Shown: positions 1 through 10,617, counted from the stretch's first letter. The stretch is 64,000 bases of DNA from Bacteroidales bacterium (GCA_031286165.1 JAITUU010000035.1:1-64000), one strand, 5' to 3'. The notes: generated by a model from the sequence alone, not told the origin. Numbers and translations: made by a program.

Positions 1-1
1 G

Positions 2-184
2 CTCAAATGGGTGCACATTGCAATTAGTAATGCGAAAAGGAATCTGTTGGGTAACTATCACAAAATCAAGCGAAAATACCTGCAACTCTATCTCAATGAA
101 TTTGTGTACAAACTCAATCTACGATACTTTGGCGAACACCTCTTTGACAGGCTAATTGTAGCGAGTATTACGAGTTGTTCTTAA
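2..184 (+). mobile_element. IS1595-family (ISXO2-like) transposase, C-terminal end, truncated by window edge
   Basis: Frame 2 translation LKWVHIAISNAKRNLLGNYHKIKRKYLQLYLNEFVYKLNLRYFGEHLFDRLIVASITSCS* resembles the C-terminus of IS1595/ISXO2-like DDE transposases. Confidence 0.85.
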
Positions 185-220
185 TTACGGATAATCAATA
201 AATTATAATAAGTATCTAAT

Positions 221-3200
221 ATGGTAATAAAAAATATGATTTTAAAAATGAACAATATGGAATTATTTTCACACAAATACGGCACACGGTTGATAGTTAT
301 AAGTTGCTTATTATTAGGAACTTTTGCGGCGCACGCACAAGCACCGGTGGCAAATTTTACGGCAAACGTTACCGAAGGTTGCGATTTTTTGATAGTGAAT
401 TTTACCAACACCTCCACAGGTGCAAATAGTTACTCGTGGACCTTTGGCGATGGCACGGCAAATTCTACCGTAGCAAGTCCGGTGCACTCGTTTACCACTA
501 CGGGAACGTTTATGGTTACGCTCACGGCGAGAAATGCTGCGGGTAACAGCAGTACAAAATCTATGCCTATTACGGTGCATAAATCGCCTACGGCAGATTT
601 CACGGTATCTATTACCGAAGGCTGCAAACCGCTCAATGTGGTGTTTACCAATAGAGGCACAAGCACCGCGCCCATTACCAATTTGGAATGGAGTTTTGGC
701 GATGGTTCGGTTTCTAATTCCACTGCCGCCACTATTAACCATACTTACACAGCAGCAAATACCTTTACGGCGAATTTAACCATGACCGATGCGCATGGGT
801 GCACGGCGAGTTCGCGCCAGCCGCAAGGCATTACAGTGAATCCGTTGCCGGAGCCTGCCTTTACGCCCAATCCTGCCGAAACCTGCGATGTGCCTGCTAC
901 GGTGGTATTTACTTCTACCACCAATCACAGCAGCCCTATTACTGAATATATATGGAACTTTGGCGATGGCTCGGTATTGCCTTCTACCGGAACCACCGTG
1001 CAGCACGAATACACGGTGGAGGGATTTAAAACCGTGTCGCTCTCGGCTACCGATAGCAAGGGTTGTGTGGGCACCACCACTACGCCAAATGCCGTGAATG
1101 TTACAAAATTTGAAGCCGAAATTATTGCGCCCACTAACGGACTTGCCTGCGTGAACGAACCGCGCCGATTCGATAGTAAATATTCACAACCCGGTTACAC
1201 CAACACATGGTATATCAACGATGTGCAAGTAGGCACTGCTTATTGGTTTTCGCACACTTTTTCTACAGTGGGCACTGCTACGGTAAAATTAGTGAGCAAA
1301 AATTCCGCAGGTTGCCAAGCCGAAATAGAGCAGGAAATAGAAATAATCAATACACCGCAAATAGCCATAGCAAGCAGCGATACCGATAATCACTTGTGCT
1401 ACGATGCCGGCGAACATATTAATACCGGCTACGCGCTGGAAGAAGTGGTGAACGATGCCGGTTTGCCCTTTGGTAATCCGCAATGGCGCGTGTATGAAAC
1501 GGTGTATCGAAAAAATGCCGCAGGGCAATGTTTGCCGGTGGACACACTTATAGGCACAGGGAATCAAACGCCGATTTCGTTTTCCTACCCCGGCGAAGGA
1601 CAGTATTCCATAACCCTTTCCGCAGTAGATGGTGCCTGCGGACAAACGCGAAACGCTCCGCCAATAACTGTGGTGGTGGCGCAACCGCCGCTTACTCTCA
1701 CCGATTTGATTTGGAACGATGGATATTGTTTTGTAGATGGTCAGCCATTTTTGGTAAGCGGGTCGGCAAAATCGGAAGTACAGAAACAGGAATGTGATAA
1801 CATTATTATCACCGATAATAATGCGAATATTACTACGTGGCGATGGACTATTGACGATTGGAAACAAGGAAATCAAACGATTTCGGGGCAAAATTTAATG
1901 TACAACTTTGCCGATACGGGAAGATATAACACCACAATACGCATAGAAGATATATATGGCTGTACCAATACTCTCGATACTGAAATTGATGTAGGAAAAC
2001 AACTTGAAAATTTTGACCTCCTGTCGCAATCACCGATTATTTGTTATAAAGATGACCTTTGGATAAACTTTTTCGACCACAATACCGTAAAATACCAATG
2101 GACAGAATTAAAATGGGAATTACTTTCGGAAACTCATGGGAAAAATGCCGATGGAATCGACACGATAACCGCAATGCCATTTTCAGAAATAAGAACATTT
2201 CGTCCTTCTGAGGTTGTAATATATCCCAAAGAAACGCGAGAAGATTCTACCGGAGTGTTTGGCTACCGAGTTACGCCTATTCAATATTATTGTGAATCGA
2301 AGCCGGTGTATAAACTTACAGCACAAGAAATTTTACCGCCGGTTACAAAAATTCAAAATCCTGCCGACCCGAAAAACCCAAAAGCAAATTTTGTGTTGTG
2401 CGATAAACAGCAGTATTTTACGTTCAAAGATTCGTCTATTAAAGTTCGTTCCTATGAATGGGATTTTAACGATGGTGTAACACTCACAGTAGATACTGTG
2501 GGTAGCGGCGATGTCGGGAAAGAACGCTTGTGGCAATGGACAGCAACCACCGATGCCGCGCTTGATGCACTGCTTGATTGGCGTACCCTAAAAGGCTATG
2601 CCATAACCAACGTGCCGGCTGATGTGGCAAATAATAAACCGCGCTATTTGAAAGAATCGAAAATTAATACCGATGTAGAATATCGGTATGAAGATTTTGG
2701 CGAATACGATGTGCTTATAAAAACTATGAACGATACTACAAAACTCGATTGCGGCGATGAACAATATATGCACGTAACGGTAACAAAAGTAACACCCGAT
2801 ATTAGTCTTTCTACCAACGAAGTATGTACCGAAGTGAATTTTACCATAACCGATGCTTCAACTGATGCAAATGGCTATCAATTATTTTCAAATTGGAAAT
2901 TCGATAGCGGTGCCAATTCTCCTGTATATGCAAGCAGTGATATAAATAGAAAGGCAACACTTGCTCTCAATGCCGGAATTTATACCATAACACAAAGCGT
3001 GAGTAATGGGGTAGGTTGCTCAGAAACCGTAACCTATACCAATGCCCTCACCGTGTGGAAATTGCCGAGCGTGCATATAAACGCGCCGGCGCATACCTGC
3101 TACGACCGCAATACGAGTTTTAAAACACAACTCGAAGAAAATTCCGTAGCACAGGAAAGTGGCGTGGATATGGTATCGTGGAAATGGCATTTCTTTCAAA

Positions 3201-5059
3201 AAGATACTCCTATTGCCGGAGCTGCCGATGCTGCGGTGCAACCAAAACTTGTAATCAATAAAACCGCAACGGGCTACGAATGGCTCGATGCCACAGGTAC
3301 CGTAATAGTGAGTGATACTACCACCAAAAATCCTTCACCGATTTTCAACCGCGCTTCGGCAAATATTTACGCATGGCTGCAAGCAACCGATGCGCATGGC
3401 TGCGTGCAGAAAGATTCAGTGAAAATAGATGTGCACGCACCGCGCTCTTCCTTTGAACTGCCTCACGATGTGTATTGCTTTTACAATGAAGTACAAATTA
3501 CTTCCGTAGCAAATACCGGAACTGCCAACGCATCGCTAACTCAGCGAAAATGGGATTTTGGCGATGGCATAGGTACTTTTACAACACTCAATCCCACAGC
3601 ACAAAACCCGGTGAAATACACCTACCCCGATGACACCACGTGGACTACCGACCCAATTAAAGACCGTAGTTTTGTAATTACGCTCACCACCACCGAAAAT
3701 TCTCCGGCACAGTGTACCGATGTGTGGACAGAAACGGTGAAAATTTCGCGTCCAGTGAGTAGAATTGTGCCCACCACTACCTATGTAGAATGCCCCACAC
3801 CTCCTACCAATATCGGTTTTTCTTCCACAAAATCCACTACGCAAATTGTGGCATGGGCGTGGGATTTTAAAGACGGCACACCAATTTTGACAGCTGCCAA
3901 TCCTTCGCACATTTACCACGAACCGGGGCAATACGGTGTGAGTTTGAAAGTAACCGATACTTACGGGTGTATAGACTCAAGCATAGTAAAACCCTACATT
4001 ACCGTAGATGGTCCGAACGGAAAAGCATGGGTATCGAATACTTCGGTGTGTTTGCCCTTTCCGGTGAAATTTGTGCCGGTGGCGGCTTCCATAGTGAATA
4101 CCGTGTCGGCTCGCTGGGTATTTGGCGATGGTAATGCCCACGTAATAGATATGAGCGTGATGAATGACCCTATTATATACGATACCATAGTATTTAATTA
4201 CGAACACGGCGATACCTATATTCCCGTATTGGAATTGAAAGACGACAAAGGCTGTATGCACAATGTAATAGCACCGGCTATCAATGCCTATTTTTCGGAA
4301 CCCGATTTTCAGTTGGAAGAACCGGTAGCCTGCGCACAAAAAGAATTGGAATTTATAGATATATCTACTTCAAGCCACCCTATTACCGATTGGGCATGGC
4401 GGTGGGAAAATACCAACACGGGTGAATATTTTACCAGCACCGAGCAAGATCCGGTAATAGTGCTTACCTATGGGAATTACAATATACACTTTACTACCAA
4501 ATTGGGCGGTTGTGAATACGATATTCTTCGCGATAGTGCCGTGCAGGTGTATGCCACGCCGAAAGCCGATTTCCGCGCCTTTAAAGATACGGTGAATATA
4601 TCGGAAGGACTTGTGTTTACCAATACCTCCATACCTTCGCCCTACGGCGAAATGCCGGTGCATTATTCGTGGGATTTCGATGATGGCTCTTCGCCGCTCA
4701 CTTCGGTTAATGCTTATCGCGCCTTCTGGCAGGAGGGAGTGTATAACGTACAGTTGAGTGCCTATCAACACCCATTTTGCATAGACATAGCCACCAAACC
4801 AATAGTAGTAACAAGCCGCAGGGCTATTCCCAACGTGTTTACCCCCAATAGCGATGGCGTAAACGATTTGTATTTGGCTGGTTTGGGTTACACTAAAATT
4901 ATTATCATTAATCGCTGGGGACAAACCGTATATGAAGGCGTAGATGGCTGGGACGGCAAAGTGAACAGCGTGGAAGCATCGCCCGGAACCTATTTTTACC
5001 TGCTCACCGCACCTACGGGCGAAGTTTTTAAAGGAGCACTTACTCTTTTACGCGAATAA
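221..5059 (+). CDS. Large secreted multi-PKD-domain protein with gliding-motility-type (CHU_C, T9SS type B) C-terminal domain
   Basis: Signal peptide; repeated W(T/N)FGDGS PKD motifs; C-terminus NVFTPNSDGVNDLYLAGLGYTKIIIINRWGQTVYEG..WDGK. True start is probably one of the in-frame ATGs at 236-257. Confidence 0.9.
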   Translation: MVIKNMILKMNNMELFSHKYGTRLIVISCLLLGTFAAHAQAPVANFTANVTEGCDFLIVNFTNTSTGANSYSWTFGDGTANSTVASPVHSFTTTGTFMVTLTARNAAGNSSTKSMPITVHKSPTADFTVSITEGCKPLNVVFTNRGTSTAPITNLEWSFGDGSVSNSTAATINHTYTAANTFTANLTMTDAHGCTASSRQPQGITVNPLPEPAFTPNPAETCDVPATVVFTSTTNHSSPITEYIWNFGDGSVLPSTGTTVQHEYTVEGFKTVSLSATDSKGCVGTTTTPNAVNVTKFEAEIIAPTNGLACVNEPRRFDSKYSQPGYTNTWYINDVQVGTAYWFSHTFSTVGTATVKLVSKNSAGCQAEIEQEIEIINTPQIAIASSDTDNHLCYDAGEHINTGYALEEVVNDAGLPFGNPQWRVYETVYRKNAAGQCLPVDTLIGTGNQTPISFSYPGEGQYSITLSAVDGACGQTRNAPPITVVVAQPPLTLTDLIWNDGYCFVDGQPFLVSGSAKSEVQKQECDNIIITDNNANITTWRWTIDDWKQGNQTISGQNLMYNFADTGRYNTTIRIEDIYGCTNTLDTEIDVGKQLENFDLLSQSPIICYKDDLWINFFDHNTVKYQWTELKWELLSETHGKNADGIDTITAMPFSEIRTFRPSEVVIYPKETREDSTGVFGYRVTPIQYYCESKPVYKLTAQEILPPVTKIQNPADPKNPKANFVLCDKQQYFTFKDSSIKVRSYEWDFNDGVTLTVDTVGSGDVGKERLWQWTATTDAALDALLDWRTLKGYAITNVPADVANNKPRYLKESKINTDVEYRYEDFGEYDVLIKTMNDTTKLDCGDEQYMHVTVTKVTPDISLSTNEVCTEVNFTITDASTDANGYQLFSNWKFDSGANSPVYASSDINRKATLALNAGIYTITQSVSNGVGCSETVTYTNALTVWKLPSVHINAPAHTCYDRNTSFKTQLEENSVAQESGVDMVSWKWHFFQKDTPIAGAADAAVQPKLVINKTATGYEWLDATGTVIVSDTTTKNPSPIFNRASANIYAWLQATDAHGCVQKDSVKIDVHAPRSSFELPHDVYCFYNEVQITSVANTGTANASLTQRKWDFGDGIGTFTTLNPTAQNPVKYTYPDDTTWTTDPIKDRSFVITLTTTENSPAQCTDVWTETVKISRPVSRIVPTTTYVECPTPPTNIGFSSTKSTTQIVAWAWDFKDGTPILTAANPSHIYHEPGQYGVSLKVTDTYGCIDSSIVKPYITVDGPNGKAWVSNTSVCLPFPVKFVPVAASIVNTVSARWVFGDGNAHVIDMSVMNDPIIYDTIVFNYEHGDTYIPVLELKDDKGCMHNVIAPAINAYFSEPDFQLEEPVACAQKELEFIDISTSSHPITDWAWRWENTNTGEYFTSTEQDPVIVLTYGNYNIHFTTKLGGCEYDILRDSAVQVYATPKADFRAFKDTVNISEGLVFTNTSIPSPYGEMPVHYSWDFDDGSSPLTSVNAYRAFWQEGVYNVQLSAYQHPFCIDIATKPIVVTSRRAIPNVFTPNSDGVNDLYLAGLGYTKIIIINRWGQTVYEGVDGWDGKVNSVEASPGTYFYLLTAPTGEVFKGALTLLRE

Positions 5060-5096
5060 ATAATACATACCACAACACTACAAAATTTTTGACACT

Positions 5097-7430
5097 ATGA
5101 ACAAGATATTCCGATTACTATTTACGTTTTTCTGCGTGTGTGCGTTTACGTTTACCGTAGCAGCGCAGGATTTAAAAAAAGCCGACAAAGCCTTTGCAAA
5201 GCAAAATTACACAGAAGCCATACGACTGTATAAACAAGCCCTTGCGGTGGAAAAATCGAAAAAAACACAGGGCTACATGTATTTTCAAATTGCCGAAGCA
5301 TATTATCGTGTGAATAAATATCAGCAGGCACTTGGTAATTATAAGCGTGCGGTGGAATTGCACTACAACGACCCCACCAAGCAACTCTACGGACACTACG
5401 GCGATGTGCTGGTGGCTGCCGGCGAATACAAAGAGGCGCAGAAGGCATACAAAAGTTATATTACCAAAAATTCGCGCGATGCCTTTGCCCGCATCAAAGT
5501 AAGTGCGGCAAATTTTGCCGATACCGCCAAACCAAGTGCCAAAGCACAACGCTACGAAGTGCGCAATATTCAGGAATTGAATACCGCTGCCGGAGAATTT
5601 GCGCCTGCGCTGTGGGGCGAAAAAATGGTCTTCACTTCCTCGCGCAAAGGCGACTACGATGCCACCTATTCCGTTACCGGCGATGGTTTCGAGGATTTGT
5701 ATGAAACAAAATTTAATTCACAAGCAAATGTGTGGCAAGAACCGCGCAAAATGGCAGGAATTAATACAAATTTCAACGATGGTTCCTTTGCCTACGATAA
5801 ACGCCGCAATATAGGCTACGTAATGCAGTGCAACGGCAGAACGGGCGTGCAGCACAACTGTAATATTTACACATCGCGCTTCGATGCCAAAACAAATACA
5901 TGGTCTTTCCCCGAAAAATTCCAACATTTTTCTACTGCATACAGCAGCGGACACCCCACTTTAACACCCGATGGGAGCACCATGTATTTTATATCGAACA
6001 ATCCGGTGGGCAAAGGCGGCACCGATATTTGGATTACCAAACTCGATACGCTGAGCAATATGTGGAGCAAACCCGAACTCGCCGATGATAAATTGAATAC
6101 GCCCTATAATGAATTTTACCCCAACTATGTAGCAGACAAAGGATTGTATTATTCCTCAAACGGAATGCTCGGCTATGGCGGTTTCGACATCTATTTTGCA
6201 AAACAAACTCCCGATGGATTTGCTTCGCCCGAAAACATTGGCGAACCTTTCAATTCGAGTGCCGATGATTTTTCATACACACCGCTTGATTCTATTTCGG
6301 GTGTGTTTGCCAGCAATCGCATAGGTGGAGTGGGAGACGATGATTTGTATTATTTCGAGTATCGCCCCATGAAAATTACCGCCTGCGGCACGGTGGTAAA
6401 TACTCACTTTAAACCCATAGCAAACGCCATAGTGGTAATTACCAATACACTCACCGCAGTTTCCGATACGGTAGTAACCGATGCACAAGGGCAATACTGC
6501 TATACTCTTATGCAAGCCGAAAATGATTACAAAATTACTGCCTTCAAAAGTGGATTTTTTGTGCCCGTGCCCACCTTTCGCCATGTATCTACCGTTGGCA
6601 TGACCACCGATATGCAATTGGATTCCATTCATGGCTATGACTTGAATTTTGTGCTCGATGAAATGATACGCGACAAAGAATATAAAATCGAAAATATTTA
6701 CTACGATTTAGATAAATACGACCTCCGCCCCGCATCTATTGTGGAACTCAATAAAGTGGTGGCACTTTTGAAGGCAAATCCCGAAATTGCCATTCAACTC
6801 AATTCACACACCGATGAACGTGCTTCCGATGCTTATAATATGGTACTTTCCGACAATCGTGCCAAAGCAGCCTTCAATTATTTGGTGTCGCAGGGAATTT
6901 CGCCTACGCGGCTTGCATGGCGCGGCTGGGGCGAAACTGCTATGGTGTTTCCTCATGCGCAAAATGAAGACGAACATCAGGCAAACCGCCGTACTACCTT
7001 TACCATTATGAATTTCGATGAATTGCAGTTGGCGCGTAAAGCAATACTGCATCAAGAAAAAGTAGATAGACTTCGCGGCAACGAAACGAGCGGACCAATA
7101 GCCATACAAACCGGAGCGCACGCCACCGGCGTTTACTTCCGCTTGCAACTCCTTGCCTCGCGAGAAACCTGTACCGCCGCAGGATTTGCAAAATTCAAAG
7201 CCACCTTCCCCAATCAGGAAGCCTATTGCTCGCAATTTGCCGATGGTTACTATCACTACTTAGCCGGGCGATTCTCCACCTATGAAGAGGCAGAGGCTAT
7301 GAAACAAAGCGTAGATGCACTTGGATACAATAGTATGATACTTGCTTACAATAATTATGAACGAATTTCGCTCAACGAAGCACTGAAAATTCTTCGCAAA
7401 AATCAAGTGCTGGTACCCGAAGAAAACTAA
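5097..7430 (+). CDS. TPR / PD40 beta-propeller / carboxypeptidase-regulatory-like / OmpA protein (PorE-like) with C-terminal SPOR-like domain
   Basis: N-terminal TPR, TSSRKGDYD and FISNNPVGKGGTDIW propeller motifs, OmpA_C (IYYDLDKYDLRPASIVELNKV...NSHTDERASDAYNMVLSDNRA), SPOR-like tail YFRLQLLAS...YYHYLAGRFSTYEEAEAMKQ. Confidence 0.85.
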   Translation: MNKIFRLLFTFFCVCAFTFTVAAQDLKKADKAFAKQNYTEAIRLYKQALAVEKSKKTQGYMYFQIAEAYYRVNKYQQALGNYKRAVELHYNDPTKQLYGHYGDVLVAAGEYKEAQKAYKSYITKNSRDAFARIKVSAANFADTAKPSAKAQRYEVRNIQELNTAAGEFAPALWGEKMVFTSSRKGDYDATYSVTGDGFEDLYETKFNSQANVWQEPRKMAGINTNFNDGSFAYDKRRNIGYVMQCNGRTGVQHNCNIYTSRFDAKTNTWSFPEKFQHFSTAYSSGHPTLTPDGSTMYFISNNPVGKGGTDIWITKLDTLSNMWSKPELADDKLNTPYNEFYPNYVADKGLYYSSNGMLGYGGFDIYFAKQTPDGFASPENIGEPFNSSADDFSYTPLDSISGVFASNRIGGVGDDDLYYFEYRPMKITACGTVVNTHFKPIANAIVVITNTLTAVSDTVVTDAQGQYCYTLMQAENDYKITAFKSGFFVPVPTFRHVSTVGMTTDMQLDSIHGYDLNFVLDEMIRDKEYKIENIYYDLDKYDLRPASIVELNKVVALLKANPEIAIQLNSHTDERASDAYNMVLSDNRAKAAFNYLVSQGISPTRLAWRGWGETAMVFPHAQNEDEHQANRRTTFTIMNFDELQLARKAILHQEKVDRLRGNETSGPIAIQTGAHATGVYFRLQLLASRETCTAAGFAKFKATFPNQEAYCSQFADGYYHYLAGRFSTYEEAEAMKQSVDALGYNSMILAYNNYERISLNEALKILRKNQVLVPEEN

Positions 7431-7452
7431 CCTATGAAAAACTTTTAAAACA

Positions 7453-8385
7453 TTGCACACTATGAAAACATATATACTTCGCATAGGCATAATGATTGCA
7501 TGTTGCCTGCCTTTTTTGGCACAAGCGCAAAACGATTTGCAACAAACCAACTATATGTTCAATGAGTTGGAATTTAACCCTGCCTACGCAGGTGCCACCG
7601 GTACTTTTCGAGCAACGCTCCTTGCTCGCAAACAGTGGCTTGCTTTTCCCACCAGCCCTTGTTCGCAAACTCTGGCGGTTGATGGTGCTACCAAGCGTTT
7701 TGGTAGTTTCGGTATGGTGGCGGTGAACGATATGCTTGGCTATCAGCATTTTATTCATGCCAAAGCCTTGTATTCGTATTCGGTGCGTTTTACCGAAAAA
7801 ACTGTGCTCACCGCCGGTGCTTCCGGAGGTATGATTTACTACTCGCTCGATGGCGGAAGATTTGAAGCACAAGATAAAGTAAATCCCGACCCCGTGCTCT
7901 TTGATGATGTGCAAACAGACCTTCGCCCGACCTTCGATGTGGGTTTGCAGTTTTTACACAGCAATTTATCGCTGGGGCTTTCGGCGCAGCACGTGCAGCG
8001 GCTTCTGCGCAGTGCCACCGTTGCCGACCACCCGCAGCACTTGTATGTGTATGGACAGTATAAATGGGATTGGACGGACAAACTCTACGGCGTGCCCACA
8101 CTGTGGGTAAAATACGGTAGTAATATTCTGCAAACCGATGTGAATATGAACGTGTATTTCAATAAAAAATTCTGGGTGGGCGGCACCTATCGCATAGGCG
8201 AATCGGCGGCTGCACTCGCCGGTATTATTTTGGGCGAACAGTGGTACATAGGCTATTCCTACGATTTTCCTATCAGCGATTTGACGCGCTATAACTACGG
8301 AAATCACGAAATCTTTGTATCCTTCCGCTTGAAACCTGCCGCCGCGCAGTCGGGATTCTACCAAAGTACTCGTTTGTTCAATTAA
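7453..8385 (+). CDS. PorP/SprF family type IX secretion system membrane protein
   Basis: Signal peptide then QTNYMFNELEFNPAYAGATGTFRATLLARKQW, the diagnostic PorP/SprF N-terminus. Possible alternative start at 7462. Confidence 0.9.
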   Translation: MHTMKTYILRIGIMIACCLPFLAQAQNDLQQTNYMFNELEFNPAYAGATGTFRATLLARKQWLAFPTSPCSQTLAVDGATKRFGSFGMVAVNDMLGYQHFIHAKALYSYSVRFTEKTVLTAGASGGMIYYSLDGGRFEAQDKVNPDPVLFDDVQTDLRPTFDVGLQFLHSNLSLGLSAQHVQRLLRSATVADHPQHLYVYGQYKWDWTDKLYGVPTLWVKYGSNILQTDVNMNVYFNKKFWVGGTYRIGESAAALAGIILGEQWYIGYSYDFPISDLTRYNYGNHEIFVSFRLKPAAAQSGFYQSTRLFN

Positions 8386-8402
8386 TTGAGATACAAAATT
8401 GC

Positions 8403-8426
8403 AATATGCTAATGTGCTAATAAAAG
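8403..8426. repeat. Octad array AATATGCT/AATGTGCT/AATAAAAG
   Basis: 8-nt period; same word family as 29400..29431. Confidence 0.6.
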
Positions 8427-8466
8427 AAAACCTTTTGCAAACTTTGTGTTGCGAGAGGTTTTTTAT
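8425..8466 (+). terminator. Rho-independent terminator after the porP-like gene (approximate bounds)
   Basis: AAAACCT...AGGTTTTTT inverted repeat followed by T-run. Confidence 0.5.
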
Positions 8467-8469
8467 TTC

Positions 8470-8553
8470 TAACAACTAATCACAAACAACTAACAACTAA
8501 TGAAAATAATTTACAATTTACAATTTACAATTTACAATTAAATTGTATTTTTG
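8470..8553. repeat. Heptad array ending in a promoter -7 box
   Basis: taacaac taatcac aaacaac taacaac taatgaa aataatt tacaatt x4 aaattgt atttttg: twelve consecutive 7-mers. Confidence 0.85.
8546..8553 (+). promoter_or_regulatory. Bacteroidota -7 box TATTTTTG upstream of the GH3 gene
   Basis: Matches TAnnTTTG, 24 nt before the ATG at 8577. Confidence 0.55.
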
Positions 8554-8576
8554 CACGAATTTTTAAACTTATACGT

Positions 8577-10295
8577 ATGAACAAACTTTTTGTAATTTTC
8601 GGTACTGCTGTTTTGTTGGCATTTTCGGCGTGTAAACAAGAAAAAGAACCGGTGGCTGCCAATACCGATTGGAAAAAACTTTCGCTGCGCGAAAAAATTG
8701 GGCAAACCATGATGGTAACAAGCGATTATTACGAACATCTGCGCATAGGTGAAGATTCTTTGGAGCGTTTTTTTGAAAAATATCCCATTGGAGCGTTTTT
8801 TATGGCACAGTGGCATTTTACTTACAATAAACCCGATAGTTTGCTTTTCGAGGAATTTATGCCTCGATTGATGAAAATGTATGATGCGGCATCGCCGCTA
8901 CCGCTGTTTTTTAGCGAAGATTTTGAGCGCGGTGTGGGCTACGGATATACTACCGGAACCAAAATGCCGGTAGAAATGACACTCGGAGCAGCAAATAATC
9001 CCGAATTGGCGTATGCCTACGGGCAAATTATGTCGCAAGAAGCGCGAGCAATGGGTTTTAATTGGTTGCTCAATCCCGTTGCCGATTTGAACATGAACCC
9101 CTTGCATCCGTTGGTAATTGAACGCGCAGTTTCCGATAATGCCGAGCGTGCACTCCCTATTTTGCAAGCACAAACTCGCGCCATGAAAAACCACGGGGTG
9201 ATTTCTACCATAAAACACTTTCCGGGCGATGGTGCCACCATTTGCGACCAACATTTAATTACTTCGGCAAATAATCTTTCGCTCAAAGAGTGGAAACAAT
9301 CGTTTGGAAAAATCTTTCAAAGTTTTATAGACGAAGGAACGCCTTCCATTATGGTTGGGCACATTCAATTTCCTGCCTATCAAAATGATGCCATAGATGG
9401 TGTATTGCCGCCGGCTACGCTTTCAAAAGATATAATGACCAAACTTTTGAAACGGGAAATGGGTTACAAAGGAGTGGTAATTTCCGATGCCATGAATATG
9501 GGCGGAGCCTCCGGTTTTTACGAAACTGCGCTCGAAGCATCGGTGCAGTGTTTTATAGCCGGTGCCGATATGATATTATGGCCCAGCCTTGCATACATGG
9601 ATACCGTAGAAGCACGCATTGTGCGTGGCGAAATTCCTATGAGCCGTTTGGACGATGCCGTAGAGCGCGTGTGGGCACTGCGTGAAAAATACGATTTACT
9701 CAAAAAGAAACCTTCCATAAGCACGCCGTTACCCGAAAACCACGCGGAATTTGTGCAGGAAAAACTCACGCAATTAGCCAACGAAGCCATTACACTGATT
9801 CAAGATAAAAACAATGTACTTCCGCTCGACACCGCTACGGTGAAAAAAATTATGATGGTGAACATTAGCCACAACGACCATCGCGGCGATTTGCAAGTAC
9901 TTAGAAACGGATTGAAAGAACGCGGTTTCGATGTGCGTTTGGAACACGATTTTCACCTTCATCATTGGCAGTGGCGTTGGGATTCTTTGGCGCAATACGA
10001 TAAATTTATTGTGTGTTTCGAGAATCACTATTTCGACCCTATCGGTTGCCCTCTCTTGAAAGATAGCGAGGCATACAGTTTGTGGACAATTAAAGACCTG
10101 CCGAAGGAAAAAATTATTGCAATTTCGTTTAGCAATCCCTATTACAATACCTTTTATTTGAAAACCACGCCGGTATTGATAAATGCGTACAGCAGCGATG
10201 CCTTTATGCAAGGAGCCGCATTGCGCTTGCTACTGGGCGACATTACCGCCACCGCTATCTCTCCGGTAAATTTGTATAACCCCATTATGAGATAG
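8577..10295 (+). CDS. Glycoside hydrolase family 3 protein (beta-N-acetylhexosaminidase-like), lipoprotein
   Basis: Lipobox LAFSACKQ; KHFPGDGAT; GYKGVVISDAMNMGG GH3 signature. Confidence 0.88.
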   Translation: MNKLFVIFGTAVLLAFSACKQEKEPVAANTDWKKLSLREKIGQTMMVTSDYYEHLRIGEDSLERFFEKYPIGAFFMAQWHFTYNKPDSLLFEEFMPRLMKMYDAASPLPLFFSEDFERGVGYGYTTGTKMPVEMTLGAANNPELAYAYGQIMSQEARAMGFNWLLNPVADLNMNPLHPLVIERAVSDNAERALPILQAQTRAMKNHGVISTIKHFPGDGATICDQHLITSANNLSLKEWKQSFGKIFQSFIDEGTPSIMVGHIQFPAYQNDAIDGVLPPATLSKDIMTKLLKREMGYKGVVISDAMNMGGASGFYETALEASVQCFIAGADMILWPSLAYMDTVEARIVRGEIPMSRLDDAVERVWALREKYDLLKKKPSISTPLPENHAEFVQEKLTQLANEAITLIQDKNNVLPLDTATVKKIMMVNISHNDHRGDLQVLRNGLKERGFDVRLEHDFHLHHWQWRWDSLAQYDKFIVCFENHYFDPIGCPLLKDSEAYSLWTIKDLPKEKIIAISFSNPYYNTFYLKTTPVLINAYSSDAFMQGAALRLLLGDITATAISPVNLYNPIMR

Positions 10296-10328
10296 TTGAA
10301 AAATTGAGAGTTGAGAGTTGAAGATTGA
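10294..10328. repeat. Heptad array (AGTTGAA AAATTGA GAGTTGA GAGTTGA AGATTGA)
   Basis: Five consecutive degenerate 7-mers starting at the GH3 stop codon. Confidence 0.7.
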
Positions 10329-10370
10329 AAGCGTTTCGGTATTCAACTATTCTGTTATTTGAGTATTATA

Positions 10371-10406
10371 AAACTCCTGCGAACATCATTCGCGGGAGTT
10401 TTTCTT
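10371..10406 (+). terminator. Rho-independent terminator after the GH3 gene
   Basis: AAACTCCTGCGAA-catca-TTCGCGGGAGTTTTTC hairpin plus T-run. Confidence 0.85.
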
Positions 10407-10617
10407 CTCATATCTCTGTACGAATTACTATTAGCGCAGTATCTCATTAACAGATTGGCACATTGTTTCGGTTGTTAATAAATTCTTGATTTTTTTACAC
10501 AAAAAGAGTGTGCTGCTCCCAATAAAAAGTCCTATATTCGCTCTGCATTTTTTTATTGAAATTGCATATATAATTAGAAGACTTAACATATTGCAGTAGA
10601 ACCAAATACCGCAATAA

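Noticed and set aside
314-742. Antisense ORFs opposite the PKD gene (also 1289..1891 and 4370..4924 minus)
   Set aside because: Fully inside a well-supported coding gene; low-complexity shadow translations without recognisable motifs.
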